Assembly (NCBI RefSeq): GCF_014203855.1
Contig: NZ_JACHJV010000001.1
Span: 6,262,001-6,326,000 of the forward strand
From: Kitasatospora kifunensis
GTDB lineage: Bacteria; Actinomycetota; Actinomycetes; Streptomycetales; Streptomycetaceae
Length of the DNA: 64,000 nucleotides
Direction of reading: 5' to 3'
A model generated the notes under the pieces. It was not told where the DNA came from. It saw only the letters and a list, made by a program, of their open reading frames with translations, and did not search any database. This document shows positions 32,884 through 41,032 of the stretch, piece by piece. How positions within the stretch are numbered: the first letter of the stretch is position 1; every line of letters starts with the position of its first letter. Both the position numbers and the translations under genes were made by a program.

Positions 32884-32961
32884 ATGTTTTCGGTCAGATC
32901 GTCACACCAGTACCCCGGGGTCTTCAGCCCCGCCGTCCACGGGCCGGTGCCGCGTGGCTGA
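32884..32961 (+). CDS. Short leaderless upstream ORF
   Basis: 25 codons (MFSVRSSHQYPG...), starting at the ATG next to the TAGGCT -10 element and ending 8 nt inside the following gene. Its stop overlaps the GTG start of that gene in another frame, so translation of the larger protein may depend on termination-reinitiation. Coding status is inferred from promoter geometry only. Confidence 0.35.
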   Translation: MFSVRSSHQYPGVFSPAVHGPVPRG

Positions 32962-33595
32962 CTGGAACGTCATCTCCGCCCTGGCCACCGCCGCCGGCAC
33001 CCTGGTGCTGGCCGGCGCCTCCTTCGCCTCGATCCGCTCGGCCGACCGTGCCGCGCTCTCGGCGGAGCGCGCGCTGCTGGCCTCGCTGCGGCCCCTGCTG
33101 ATCAGTTCGCGCATCGAAGGGCCGCAGCAGAAGTTGATCTGGCACGACGGCCACTGGGCCCATCTGCCCGGCAGCGCCGGCTACTTGCGGCTCGCGGACG
33201 ACAACGTCTACCTGGCCGCCTCGATCCGCAACGTCGGCCCCGGGCTGGGCGTGATCCACGGCTGGCGGTTCGCGCCGCCGGAGAACTACCTGGACGCGGA
33301 CCACCCGGACCCGGCCGCCTTCCGCCGCCAGTCCCGGGACCTCTACATCGCGCCCGGCGACACCAGCTTCTGGCACGCGGCGATCCGCGACCCCGAGGAC
33401 CCGGACCACGGCGCGCTGGTCGAACCGCTCAAGAACGGGGACCGGGTGAACATCGACCTGCTCTACGGGGACGCGGAGGGCGGGCAGCGCACCATCAGCC
33501 GCTTCTCGCTGATCCGGGTCAAGCCCGAGCACGAGGACCGCTGGGTCTGCCAGGTGGTCCGGCACTGGAACGTCGACCGGCCCGATCCGCGCTGA
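32954..33595 (+). CDS. Hypothetical protein with N-terminal membrane helix
   Basis: 213 residues. A hydrophobic segment near the N-terminus (VISALATAAGTLVLAGASFA) is followed by a helical linker rich in Ala/Arg and a beta-rich domain (LAASIRNVGPGLGVIHGW, DTSFWHAAIRDPE). This layout is common in actinobacterial membrane-anchored hypotheticals. I cannot assign a function. GTG 32954 lacks a Shine-Dalgarno, consistent with coupling to the short upstream frame. Confidence 0.65.
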   Translation: MADWNVISALATAAGTLVLAGASFASIRSADRAALSAERALLASLRPLLISSRIEGPQQKLIWHDGHWAHLPGSAGYLRLADDNVYLAASIRNVGPGLGVIHGWRFAPPENYLDADHPDPAAFRRQSRDLYIAPGDTSFWHAAIRDPEDPDHGALVEPLKNGDRVNIDLLYGDAEGGQRTISRFSLIRVKPEHEDRWVCQVVRHWNVDRPDPR

Positions 33596-33644
33596 ACCCG
33601 TTGCGACACCCGATCCGCGCTGAACCCGCCCTCCGGCGTGGCGG

Positions 33645-34397
33645 TCAGTGGGCCGTCCAGCCGCCGTCCAGCGTCAGCGAGGTCCCGGTGACGTAGCCCG
33701 CCGCCGGCGAGCAGAGCCAGCGCACGGCCTCGGCGACCTCCTCCGGCTCGATCAGCCGTTTGATCGCGGTGCGCTCCAGCATCACCTGCTCGACCACCTG
33801 CTCGGCCGGTATGCCGTGCGCGGCGGCCTGGTCGGCGATCTGACGCTCCACCAGCGCGGTGCGCACGTACCCCGGGCTGACGCAGTTGCTGGTCACCCCG
33901 TGCGGCGCGCCCTCCAGCGCGACCACCTTGCTGAGTCCCTCCAGGCCGTGCTTGGCGGTCACGTAGGCCACCTTGAACGGGGAGGCCCGCAGGCCGTGCA
34001 CGGAGGAGATGTTGACGACTCGGCCCCAGCCCTGCCGGTACATGTGGGGCAGGCTGTGCCGGATGATCCGGAACGGCGCCTCCACCATCACCCGTTGCAG
34101 CAGCGCGAACCGGTCGGGCGGGAACTCCTCCACGGGCGCGACGTGTTGCAGGCCGGCGTTGTTGACCACGATGTCGGCGTCGGCCGGCAGCCGGTCGATG
34201 GCCGCGGGGTCGGCCAGGTCGACCACGTGCGCCTCGCCGCCGATCTCCGCGGCGACCGTTCGAGCCGCCTCGCCGGCCAGGTCGACGACGTACACCCGGG
34301 CCCCCGCCGCCGCGAGGGTCCGCGCGCAGGCCTGGCCGATGCCGCTCGCGGCGCCGGTGACCAGTGCGGTGCGTCCAGCCAGCTCGGTACTCTCCAT
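33645..34397 (-). CDS. bdhA: 3-hydroxybutyrate dehydrogenase (SDR)
   Basis: 250 residues, classical short-chain dehydrogenase. TGAASGIG binds NAD, NNAGLQHVAPVEEF is the motif typical of D-3-hydroxybutyrate dehydrogenases, and Ser/Tyr/Lys come from ISSVHG and YVTAKHGL. The enzyme would interconvert 3-hydroxybutyrate and acetoacetate, in ketone or PHB metabolism. Length and C-terminus (GTSLTLDGGW) match the family. It is monocistronic and divergent from the isochorismatase-like gene. Confidence 0.85.
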   Translation of the reverse strand: MESTELAGRTALVTGAASGIGQACARTLAAAGARVYVVDLAGEAARTVAAEIGGEAHVVDLADPAAIDRLPADADIVVNNAGLQHVAPVEEFPPDRFALLQRVMVEAPFRIIRHSLPHMYRQGWGRVVNISSVHGLRASPFKVAYVTAKHGLEGLSKVVALEGAPHGVTSNCVSPGYVRTALVERQIADQAAAHGIPAEQVVEQVMLERTAIKRLIEPEEVAEAVRWLCSPAAGYVTGTSLTLDGGWTAH

Positions 34398-34574
34398 GCC
34401 CCGACACGCTACGGACCGTCAGTGCCCCGACCCATGGGTGCTGACCACATAGCTCGGGCTCAGCAAGTGGCGGTCGACGCCATGACGATTCTCCCGCCCT
34501 GCTGACCGGATCGTTCCGCATCGGGGCTGGATCGGGCCTTCGCCGCAGCCTGCCGGGCAGCCAGGATGGTGCCC

Positions 34575-35219
34575 ATGGCAACCACACCGGCAAGCACCAC
34601 ACTGGCAAGCACCACACTGGCAAACACCGCGGCGACCCGTAGTGCGCTGATCGTCATCGATGTCCAGGAGTCCTTCCGCCGCCGCCCAAACTGGGCGGCC
34701 GTCTCCGACCCGCAGATCGTCGAGCAGGTGAACCGCCTGGTCGCTGTCGCCCGCGCCAAGGGTGATCTGGTGGTCTGGGTGCTGCACGTCGAGCCGGGGA
34801 CGGGCAACGTCTTCGACCCGGCGCTCGGCCACGTGCGGTTGATGGAGGGGCTGGCGCCGCTGGACGGCGAGCCCGTGATCACCAAGACCGCGCACAACGC
34901 CTTCACCACCACCAACCTGCAGCAGCTGCTGGTTCAGCACGGTGTGGGAGAACTGGTGATCTCGGGCCTGCGCACCGAGCAGTGCTGCGAGACCACCACC
35001 CGGGTCGGCTTCGACCTCGGCTACCAGGTTGTCTTCGTCACCGACGCCACCGCCACCCACCCGATCGAGCACCGCGACGCCCCGGCCGGGCGCAGCCTGG
35101 CGGAGATCCTCGCGGACCCGAGCACGCTGGGCACCGAGGAGATCATCGCGCGCACCGAGTACGCGCTGGCGGGCCGCTTCGCCCGGATCGCGACGGTCGC
35201 CGAACTGGAGCGGGGCTGA
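34575..35219 (+). CDS. Isochorismatase family cysteine hydrolase
   Basis: 214 residues. The Asp-Lys-Cys triad is visible: Asp in LIVIDVQES, Lys in VITKTAHNAF, Cys in LRTEQCCETT. It belongs to the isochorismatase-like hydrolases, which include nicotinamidase and other amidases. The N-terminal 20 residues derive from a 15-bp tandem DNA repeat (Ala-Ser-Thr-Thr-Leu units, about 34583-34627) and are not part of the fold. AGGATGG precedes ATG 34575. After the stop there is another 15-bp tandem repeat to about 35285, before the GlxA-type gene. Confidence 0.85.
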   Translation: MATTPASTTLASTTLANTAATRSALIVIDVQESFRRRPNWAAVSDPQIVEQVNRLVAVARAKGDLVVWVLHVEPGTGNVFDPALGHVRLMEGLAPLDGEPVITKTAHNAFTTTNLQQLLVQHGVGELVISGLRTEQCCETTTRVGFDLGYQVVFVTDATATHPIEHRDAPAGRSLAEILADPSTLGTEEIIARTEYALAGRFARIATVAELERG

Positions 35220-35316
35220 CCTTGCCCCGTCCTGGCCTCGATCCGTCCTGGCCTCGGCCCGTCGTGGCCTCGACCCATCCTGACCGGATCGTGCCGCCAC
35301 CGACCGGGTCCGGCGC

Positions 35317-35328
35317 TAGGCTGACGGG
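35317..35328 (+). promoter_or_regulatory. -10 element for leaderless transcription of the GlxA-type gene
   Basis: TAGGCT (35317-35322) followed by six bases and the ATG at 35329. With a start site at the A or G around 35328 the mRNA would be leaderless, which is frequent in actinobacteria; no Shine-Dalgarno is present. Confidence 0.45.
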
Positions 35329-36444
35329 ATGAGCAAGGTCGTCTTCCTCCTCACTCCTCAGCTGCATCTGCTGGACCTGGCCGGCCCGGCCCAGGTGTTC
35401 TCGGCGGCGGCCGACCTCGGCCACCCGTACGAGATCCGTTTCGTGGGCGAGCAGGAGTTCGTCCGCACCGCCCAGGGCGTCGATCTGCGGGCGGCGACGG
35501 ACTGGCCCGAGCTGACGGCGGAGGACCTGATCATGGTCCCCGGCTGGCGCACGCAGAGCCTGAGCGTCACCGAGCGCGACCGCGGCCACGACCACGAACG
35601 CGACAACGGTCGGCTTGAGTGGGCCACGCTGGACCGGCTGACGGCCCATCACGCGGCGGGTGGCACGGTGGCCAGCATCTGCGCGGGCGCCGACGCGCTC
35701 GGCCGGGCCGGGCTGCTCGACGGCCGCCGCTGCACCACCCACCACGACCTCCAGGAGGGGCTGGCCCGCCGCTACCCGCGCGCGACGGTGGTGCGCGACG
35801 TGCTGTACGTGATGGACGACCGGCTGATCACCTCGGCCGGCATCGCCAGCGGCATCGACCTCGCGCTGCACCTGATCGCGGTGCGGCACGGCCCGTACGA
35901 CGCCGCGCGGGTGGCCCGCGCGATGGTGGTCTACGCCCGGCGCAACGGCGACGAGCAGCAGGCCAGCGCCATGCTCCGACACCGCGCGCACCTGTCCGAC
36001 GCCGTGCACCGTGCGCAGGACCTGATCGACGCCGGCTACACCGGCACGCTGGCGCTGGCCGAGCTCGCCGCCGCGGTGGGGGTCAGTGAGCGGACGCTGA
36101 CCAGGCGGTTCGTCGCCGCCACCGGACTGACGCCGCTGCGCTACCAGCAGGAGCTGCGGATCGAACACGCCGAGCACCTGATCGCCCAGGGCGGCACCGC
36201 CGAAGCGGCCGCCCGCGCGGTGGGCTTCCAGGACGCCCGGATGCTGCGTCGGCTGCGCGCGGCCCGTTCGGCGGCAACCGACGCAGCGCCGACCGGACCT
36301 GCTACGGCTGGACCTGCTACGGCTGGGCCTGTTACTGGCGCCCCTGGCGCACCTGGTGCGCTGGTTGGGCCGGCAGCTGCCCACCCAGCGTCTGCTCGAC
36401 CGCCTGCCAGGCCGGCGAACTCAACAGTGGCCGCAGCGAGGTGA
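35329..36444 (+). CDS. GlxA family transcriptional regulator (DJ-1/PfpI + AraC HTH)
   Basis: 371 residues. DJ-1/PfpI amidotransferase-like domain at about 1-200, with the nucleophile-elbow Cys in SICAGADALG; AraC-type DNA-binding domain at about 225-310 (AELAAAVGVSERTLTRRF, GLTPLRYQQELRIEHAEHL). Such proteins activate neighbouring catabolic genes, for example arginine or glycine-betaine use. The last 60 residues are Pro/Ala-rich, encoded by a 15-bp tandem repeat, and run 113 bp into the convergent DUF6817 gene. Confidence 0.85.
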   Translation: MSKVVFLLTPQLHLLDLAGPAQVFSAAADLGHPYEIRFVGEQEFVRTAQGVDLRAATDWPELTAEDLIMVPGWRTQSLSVTERDRGHDHERDNGRLEWATLDRLTAHHAAGGTVASICAGADALGRAGLLDGRRCTTHHDLQEGLARRYPRATVVRDVLYVMDDRLITSAGIASGIDLALHLIAVRHGPYDAARVARAMVVYARRNGDEQQASAMLRHRAHLSDAVHRAQDLIDAGYTGTLALAELAAAVGVSERTLTRRFVAATGLTPLRYQQELRIEHAEHLIAQGGTAEAAARAVGFQDARMLRRLRAARSAATDAAPTGPATAGPATAGPVTGAPGAPGALVGPAAAHPASARPPARPANSTVAAAR

Positions 36445-36946
36445 AGAGGCGGCCCAGCGCCTCGCCCCAGCGTGCCCGGACCTCCGGGCTGACCTGGAGC
36501 AGGTCCAGTTCGTTCGCCACCGTCAGCTCGGCGAAGTCCCGGCGTTGCTGCGGGGAGGGGACGAAAGCCGTGCCGGCGAAGCGGTCATGGAAGGCGCCAT
36601 CGGCGTGCGGCAGCGTGGCGTACGAGGCCTTGCGGTCGCAACTGGCGTAGCGGTACACGATCTCCTCGGCCGCTGCGCCGATCAGCCGTGCCAGTTCGGC
36701 GCGCGCGGGCGCGTCCGGTGGCAGTAGCGCGGTCGCGAAGCCGTCCGTGCCGTAGCAGGCGTGGCACAGGCCGGCCAGCTGCAGCTCGGGGCGGGCGCCC
36801 CAGCCGGCCAGGATCGCCCGCACCCGCCGCAGGTGCGCGAGCAGGGTGCCGCCGGGGTGCTCGATCTCGGCCGCGCCGAGCGAGTGCAGCAGCGCGACCA
36901 CCTCGTCCCCGCGTTCCGGGTCGATCGGCATCGGATCCACCGTCAA
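36332..36946 (-). CDS. DUF6817-type protein
   Basis: 204 residues. IEHPGGTLLAHLRRVRAIL and LQLAGLCHACYGTDGF have the spacing of metal-binding His residues as in HD-like proteins, and the overall pattern matches the family I know as DUF6817. This suggests a hydrolase-like helical fold. The role is unknown; I recall such domains near secondary metabolism genes and in fusions. The C-terminal 35 codons overlap the 3' end of the GlxA-type gene. Confidence 0.65.
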   Translation of the reverse strand: MTVDPMPIDPERGDEVVALLHSLGAAEIEHPGGTLLAHLRRVRAILAGWGARPELQLAGLCHACYGTDGFATALLPPDAPARAELARLIGAAAEEIVYRYASCDRKASYATLPHADGAFHDRFAGTAFVPSPQQRRDFAELTVANELDLLQVSPEVRARWGEALGRLFTSLRPLLSSPAWQAVEQTLGGQLPAQPAHQVRQGRQ

Positions 36947-37118
36947 GTCAGCCTCCTGCGGCGCCGGGTCGGCACCTGTCCGTCACGGTCGACGTCCGGT
37001 TCCCGGCTCGCCGCCACTGCCCCCCTGCTTCGGCGGACAGGTGGCCGCCCCGGCCGTAGTCGATGGTTCTGCACCCGCCATACCCAAGTCAATCCTCAGG
37101 TTTTCTTCCATTACCCCA

Positions 37119-37132
37119 AGCAATTTCTTGCT
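37119..37132. promoter_or_regulatory. Inverted repeat in an AT-rich pocket, candidate LysR operator
   Basis: AGCAA-TTTC-TTGCT, perfect 5-bp arms, 17 nt before the LysR start and within an unusually AT-rich stretch (37090-37142). LysR proteins often bind such T-N11-A-like dyads near their own promoter. Confidence 0.35.
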
Positions 37133-37148
37133 GGTAGCTTGCTGCCCC

Positions 37149-38048
37149 ATGACCCTTGACGACCTCCGCGTCTTCGTCGCCGCCTGTGAGAGCGGTAACC
37201 TCAGCGCCGTCGCGCGCGACTTGTCCCGCACCCAGTCGGCGATCAGTCAGCACGTCCGCCGCCTGGAGTCCGAACTCGGCCTGACCCTGCTGGAGCGCCG
37301 CCCGCGCGGGGTGGCGCCGACCCAGGCCGGGCAGATCCTGCACCGGGCGGCCTCGCAGGGGCTGGGCCACCTCGATCTGGCCCTGCGCCAGCTGCGGGAC
37401 CTGCGCAACGGCGAGCGCGGCACGGTGCGGATCACCACGGGTGCCACCACCATGCGTCACTTCATGACGGCGGCCGTCGTCCACTTCCGGCGGCAACACC
37501 CGGACGTGAACCTGGAGTTCCGCACCGAGACGTCCAGCCGCAGCTGTTTTGACGCGCTCGCCGCGGGCGAGGCGGACCTGGCCTGGATCACCATCGGCGC
37601 GGCGGTCCGCGGGATCGAGCAGCGCCCGGTGATCGAGCTGCCCTGGGTGCTCGCGGTGCACGCCGAAGACCCGTTGGCTCAGCGGGAGTTGATCGAGCCG
37701 GCCGACCTCTCCCGGATCCGCCCGATCCGGCTGCCGGAGAACTCGGTGGCCCGCGCCCAGCTGGACGGTCAGCTCGCCCACCGCGACGACGCGGACGCCG
37801 AGCCCAACGCCACCACGAGTGTGGCCGATTGGGACACCGCGATCCTGCTCGCCGAGATCGGCCTGGGGCACGCGGTGGTGCCGGCACTGCCGGGGTGGCG
37901 CGCGCCGGACCACCCGACGCTGCGCCTGATCCCGATCCCGGCCCTGCCACCGCTCGCCGTCGGCTGGGCGGTTCGCCAGTGGGGCGCGCTCACCTCGCTG
38001 GCCCAGGAGTTCGCCGAGACCGTCGCCACTCAGGCAGCAGCCAACTGA
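37149..38048 (+). CDS. LysR family transcriptional regulator
   Basis: 299 residues, normal LTTR length. Winged HTH at 1-60 (VFVAACESGNLSAVARDLSRTQSAISQHVRRLE) and an effector-binding periplasmic-protein fold at about 90-295. It is divergent from the DUF6817 gene, with an AT-rich intergenic region of 200 bp that carries a short inverted repeat, so it may control that gene as well as itself. The ligand is unknown. Confidence 0.85.
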   Translation: MTLDDLRVFVAACESGNLSAVARDLSRTQSAISQHVRRLESELGLTLLERRPRGVAPTQAGQILHRAASQGLGHLDLALRQLRDLRNGERGTVRITTGATTMRHFMTAAVVHFRRQHPDVNLEFRTETSSRSCFDALAAGEADLAWITIGAAVRGIEQRPVIELPWVLAVHAEDPLAQRELIEPADLSRIRPIRLPENSVARAQLDGQLAHRDDADAEPNATTSVADWDTAILLAEIGLGHAVVPALPGWRAPDHPTLRLIPIPALPPLAVGWAVRQWGALTSLAQEFAETVATQAAAN

Positions 38049-38191
38049 CGTACCGTCATATCAACGTGCCTAAGCCGTCCGACCGGGGGAACCTGGCGGT
38101 CGGCATGCCGCTGAGCGGGTGACGCGAGCCCCCGTCGACTTGGTGCGCCGGACGCGAGCCCGCCAGGATCGCTGTCAGCAACAAGTCGCCG

Positions 38192-38262
38192 GGTGGAGTG
38201 GCCGAGTGGCGAGGCAGCGGCTCGCAACGCCGTGTACATAGGTTCGAGTCCTATCTCCACCT
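38192..38262 (+). tRNA. tRNA-Cys (GCA), unusual anticodon loop
   Basis: 71 nt, full cloverleaf. Acceptor 7 bp (38192-38198 with 38255-38261), discriminator U at 38262 as needed for CysRS, anticodon stem 38217-38221 with 38229-38233, T stem ATAGG/CCTAT around TTCGAGT. The anticodon at 38224-38226 is GCA. Position 33, nearly always U, is C (38223), and position 38 is C. The body is close to the normal streptomycete tRNA-Cys, so this looks like a second, divergent copy that may be poorly functional. CCA is not encoded. Confidence 0.8.
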
Positions 38263-38313
38263 CTCAGTTCGCAGGTGCGTCAACTCCGGTCGGCCGAGCG
38301 GCTGGTCAGTTCG

Positions 38314-39522
38314 TCAGCTGACCAGCTCGCGCTCCAGCGGGGTGCGGAACCGCGGCGTCACCCGGATGCCGTCGAGCCAGCCGGCCAGCCGCTCGGCCTC
38401 GGCCGTGATCGCGCGGCGAGCGGGCTCGGCTTCGGCGCCGAGGTCGGCCAGCAGCCGCCAGGCCAGCTCGCCGTCCGCCCGCTGCGCCCAGCCGCCGACC
38501 ACCCGGCCCCGCCACCAGAGGGTCGGGCCCGCGTTGCCGGCCCGGTCGAAGAGCGCGGGCACGTGGGCCGGGTCGAGGTACCAGTCGCGCCCGCGCCAGC
38601 CCATCATGGTCGGGTCCAGGGCCGGCAGCAGCGCGGCCCACGGCTCGCCGTCCGAATCGTCGCGCTCGTCGTGCTCGTCATGCTCGTCGTGCTCGTCGCC
38701 GGGCAGGGCCAGTCCGGGGCCGTTCGACAGCCCGACCTGCACCGCGCCGAGGTCGGCCAGCGCCTTGCGGGTGTCGCCGAGCGTCCAGCCCGTCCACCAC
38801 TTCACGTCCTCGACCGTGGCCGGTCCGTAGGCGGCCAGCCAGCGCCGGACCACCTCGGCCTTGGCCTCCCGCACCGGCAGTTCGGGCCACTGCGGGACCA
38901 GTGCCCACGGGTAGCTGCTGCTCAGCCAGGAGCCGCGCGGACGGCACCGTCGCACGTGCCCGTCCGAGGCGAGCAGCCGCAGCAGTCGGCTGCCCACGCT
39001 CTGCCGTGCCTCGTACGGCTTGCCCGGTGACATCAGGATCGTCTCGCGCAACGCGGGTACGTCCAAGGACAGTTCGGCGGTGGTGGCCTCGCCGCGGGCG
39101 GCCAGCGCGGCCAGCGCCGCCTGCTCGGCGGCGGCCAGCCGGGCCTCGTCCCAGCCCTCGGCGCCCTCCCGCAGGTGCTTGACCAGCGTGGCCCGCTCCT
39201 TCACCGCGATGGCGCGCGCGGTCGAGGAGCTGACGTAGGGGGCGAACTCCTCGGTGACGGCGAAGAGGGTGCGCCGCATGGAGAGCAACTTCACCAGCGT
39301 CACGTCCTCGTAGAGGGCGCGGTCGACCGCGGCGGCGCTCGGCTTCGCCAGCCGGGCGCAGGCAGTGAGGTAGACGGTCGCCGGGTCGGAGGCGTGCAGG
39401 CCCACCAGGGCCTCGGTGACCTGCTCCACGGTGGTCGCCCGGTGCGCGGGGCCCAGCAGGTGTCGGCGGGCCAGGCGCGAGCGGCGCGCTTCGTCGCTGA
39501 GGAAAGGCGGCTGACGGGTCAT
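38314..39522 (-). CDS. Winged-helix DNA-binding domain protein (HTH_42)
   Basis: 402 residues of the AlkX/YcaQ-like HTH_42 family. Family motifs include SRLARRHLLG near the N-terminus, GLHASDP, YEDVTLVKLLSMRRTLF, and YGPATVEDVKWWTGW in the second winged helix. Relatives include DNA-glycosylase-like repair proteins. A stretch of about 14 residues (DEHDEHDEHDERDD) is an insert translated from a 9-bp tandem repeat (38664-38699). The ATG at 39522 is the natural start; the reading frame stays open far upstream only because of high GC. Confidence 0.8.
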   Translation of the reverse strand: MTRQPPFLSDEARRSRLARRHLLGPAHRATTVEQVTEALVGLHASDPATVYLTACARLAKPSAAAVDRALYEDVTLVKLLSMRRTLFAVTEEFAPYVSSSTARAIAVKERATLVKHLREGAEGWDEARLAAAEQAALAALAARGEATTAELSLDVPALRETILMSPGKPYEARQSVGSRLLRLLASDGHVRRCRPRGSWLSSSYPWALVPQWPELPVREAKAEVVRRWLAAYGPATVEDVKWWTGWTLGDTRKALADLGAVQVGLSNGPGLALPGDEHDEHDEHDERDDSDGEPWAALLPALDPTMMGWRGRDWYLDPAHVPALFDRAGNAGPTLWWRGRVVGGWAQRADGELAWRLLADLGAEAEPARRAITAEAERLAGWLDGIRVTPRFRTPLERELVS

Positions 39523-39599
39523 GGGGCGAGCGTAGACGGGGCAACTGACAGGCGCGGGGAGCGCGGGGCTCAGGCCGGTCGGTCTCGGACCGACCGGTC

Positions 39600-40799
39600 T
39601 CAGGCCCCGTGGTCGTGCTGCCCGTGCTGCCCGTGCTGCCCGTGCTGCTCGTGCTGCTCGTGCTCCGCGTCCGGGGAGCCGCCCATCATCCGCAGCATCG
39701 CCCGCCCGCCGGTCCGCAGGAACCGCACCACCAGTACCGCCGCCAGCAGCAGGAAGACGATGTTCAGCCAGCTGGTGTAGTCCCAGCTCACCCCCGCCAT
39801 CGGGATCCTGGCGTCCCGCTGGTCCGGGACCAGCCCGAGCCCGCCGAAGACGAACTCCACCACGTACCCCGCGACCGCCATCGCCGCGTAGAAGGTCGCG
39901 AGCAGGAAGCCGGCCATCCGGGCACCGTAGTACTTCCGGTAGATGTTCAGGATCGGCAGGATCAGCAGGTCCGCGAAGATGAACGCGACCACCCCGCCGA
40001 AGCTGATCCCGCCCTTCCACAGCACCACCGCCAGCGGCACGTTGCCGATCGAGCAGACGAACGAGAGCATCGCCACCAGCGGTCCGATCAGCGGCCCCCA
40101 GAGCTTGCTCGCCAGTGGGTGTCCGGCGAAGAAGAACCCGTGCCAGAAGCCGTCCGGCACCCAGGCGGCGATGGCCCCCGCGATCAGCAGGCCGACCACC
40201 AGGTCCTTGAGGATCGCCGCCCACTCCATCACGAAGACGTGCGCGGTCGCGGTGAACCCGGCGGGGGAGAGCAGCCGGCGACCGAACGAGCCCTCGCCGC
40301 CGACCGACATGTCCATCGCGGCGTGTCCCTCCATCGAGCCCGCGAGCCCGCGGTCGGCCTGCTCGCGGGCCGCGCGCAGCAGCCCGTCCCGCAGGAGGAG
40401 CCGGAAGAGCAGCGCCAGCACCAGGATCATGATCGGCCCGCCGACGAACTCGGCCGCCGTGAACTGCCAACCCATCAGCAGCGCCAGGATCACCCCGAGT
40501 TCGACCACCAGATTGGTGGAGGCGATCTCGAAGGCCATCGCCGCCGTGAAGTCGGCGCCTTTGCGGAACAGCGAGCGGGCCAGTGCCACCGCCGCGTACG
40601 AGCAGGACGAGGAGGCCGCGCCGAGCGCCGCGGCGACGGCGAGCGTGCGTGGCCGGTCGTCGCCGAGCAGCCGGACGATGGTGGACTTGCGCACCACTGC
40701 CTGGACCACCGCCGAGAGCGCGAAGCCCAGGATCAGGGCCCAGGTGATCTCCCAGGTCATCGACCCGGTGATGGACAGGGCGTGCCGAATCGCGTCCAT
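39600..40799 (-). CDS. Permease of the ArsP/SO_0444 type with His-rich tail, probable metal exporter
   Basis: 399 residues with about nine hydrophobic helices; LGAASSSCSYAAVALARSLF and the paired inverted half (SFVCSIGNVPLAVVLW) match the two-fold repeat of DUF318/ArsP-like permeases, some of which are Cu/Zn efflux proteins. The cytoplasmic or periplasmic tail EHEQHEQHGQHGQH... has at least seven His and is encoded by a 9-bp tandem repeat (39613-39666). A 17-bp palindrome of CsoR type lies 53 bp upstream. ATG 40799 has GGAGGAAGG about 12 nt upstream. Copper or another soft metal is the likely substrate. Confidence 0.75.
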   Translation of the reverse strand: MDAIRHALSITGSMTWEITWALILGFALSAVVQAVVRKSTIVRLLGDDRPRTLAVAAALGAASSSCSYAAVALARSLFRKGADFTAAMAFEIASTNLVVELGVILALLMGWQFTAAEFVGGPIMILVLALLFRLLLRDGLLRAAREQADRGLAGSMEGHAAMDMSVGGEGSFGRRLLSPAGFTATAHVFVMEWAAILKDLVVGLLIAGAIAAWVPDGFWHGFFFAGHPLASKLWGPLIGPLVAMLSFVCSIGNVPLAVVLWKGGISFGGVVAFIFADLLILPILNIYRKYYGARMAGFLLATFYAAMAVAGYVVEFVFGGLGLVPDQRDARIPMAGVSWDYTSWLNIVFLLLAAVLVVRFLRTGGRAMLRMMGGSPDAEHEQHEQHGQHGQHGQHDHGA

Positions 40800-40851
40800 G
40801 GTCGATGGTCCGCCTTCCTCCGGTGGCACGGGTGAGCGCGCCCCGGAGCCT

Positions 40852-40868
40852 ATACCCCTGAGGGGTAT
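40852..40868 (-). promoter_or_regulatory. CsoR-like operator upstream of the permease
   Basis: Perfect palindrome ATACCCC-TGA-GGGGTAT. CsoR-family copper sensors of actinobacteria bind ATACCCC...GGGGTAT-like sites. The position, about 50 bp before the permease start, fits repression relieved by Cu(I). No csoR gene is in the window. Confidence 0.65.
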
Positions 40869-41032
40869 TATCCGGGGATTTCGCGGGCAGGCGGCGGCGG
40901 TTCGACCGCCGTCGGGGAACCCGCCTCCGCTCGCGTCCCCCGGCAGGCCGGCCCAGCCGTCCGCCGTCCTTCCGCCTTCCTTCCGCTTCCTCGCTCTCTC
41001 GACGCCTCCTTGTCGTTGCCCCTCCGCCTGGG

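Noticed and set aside
38192..38262. tRNA-Ser
   Set aside because: The variable arm is short (tRNA-Ser has a long one); length 71, U73 and anticodon GCA indicate Cys.
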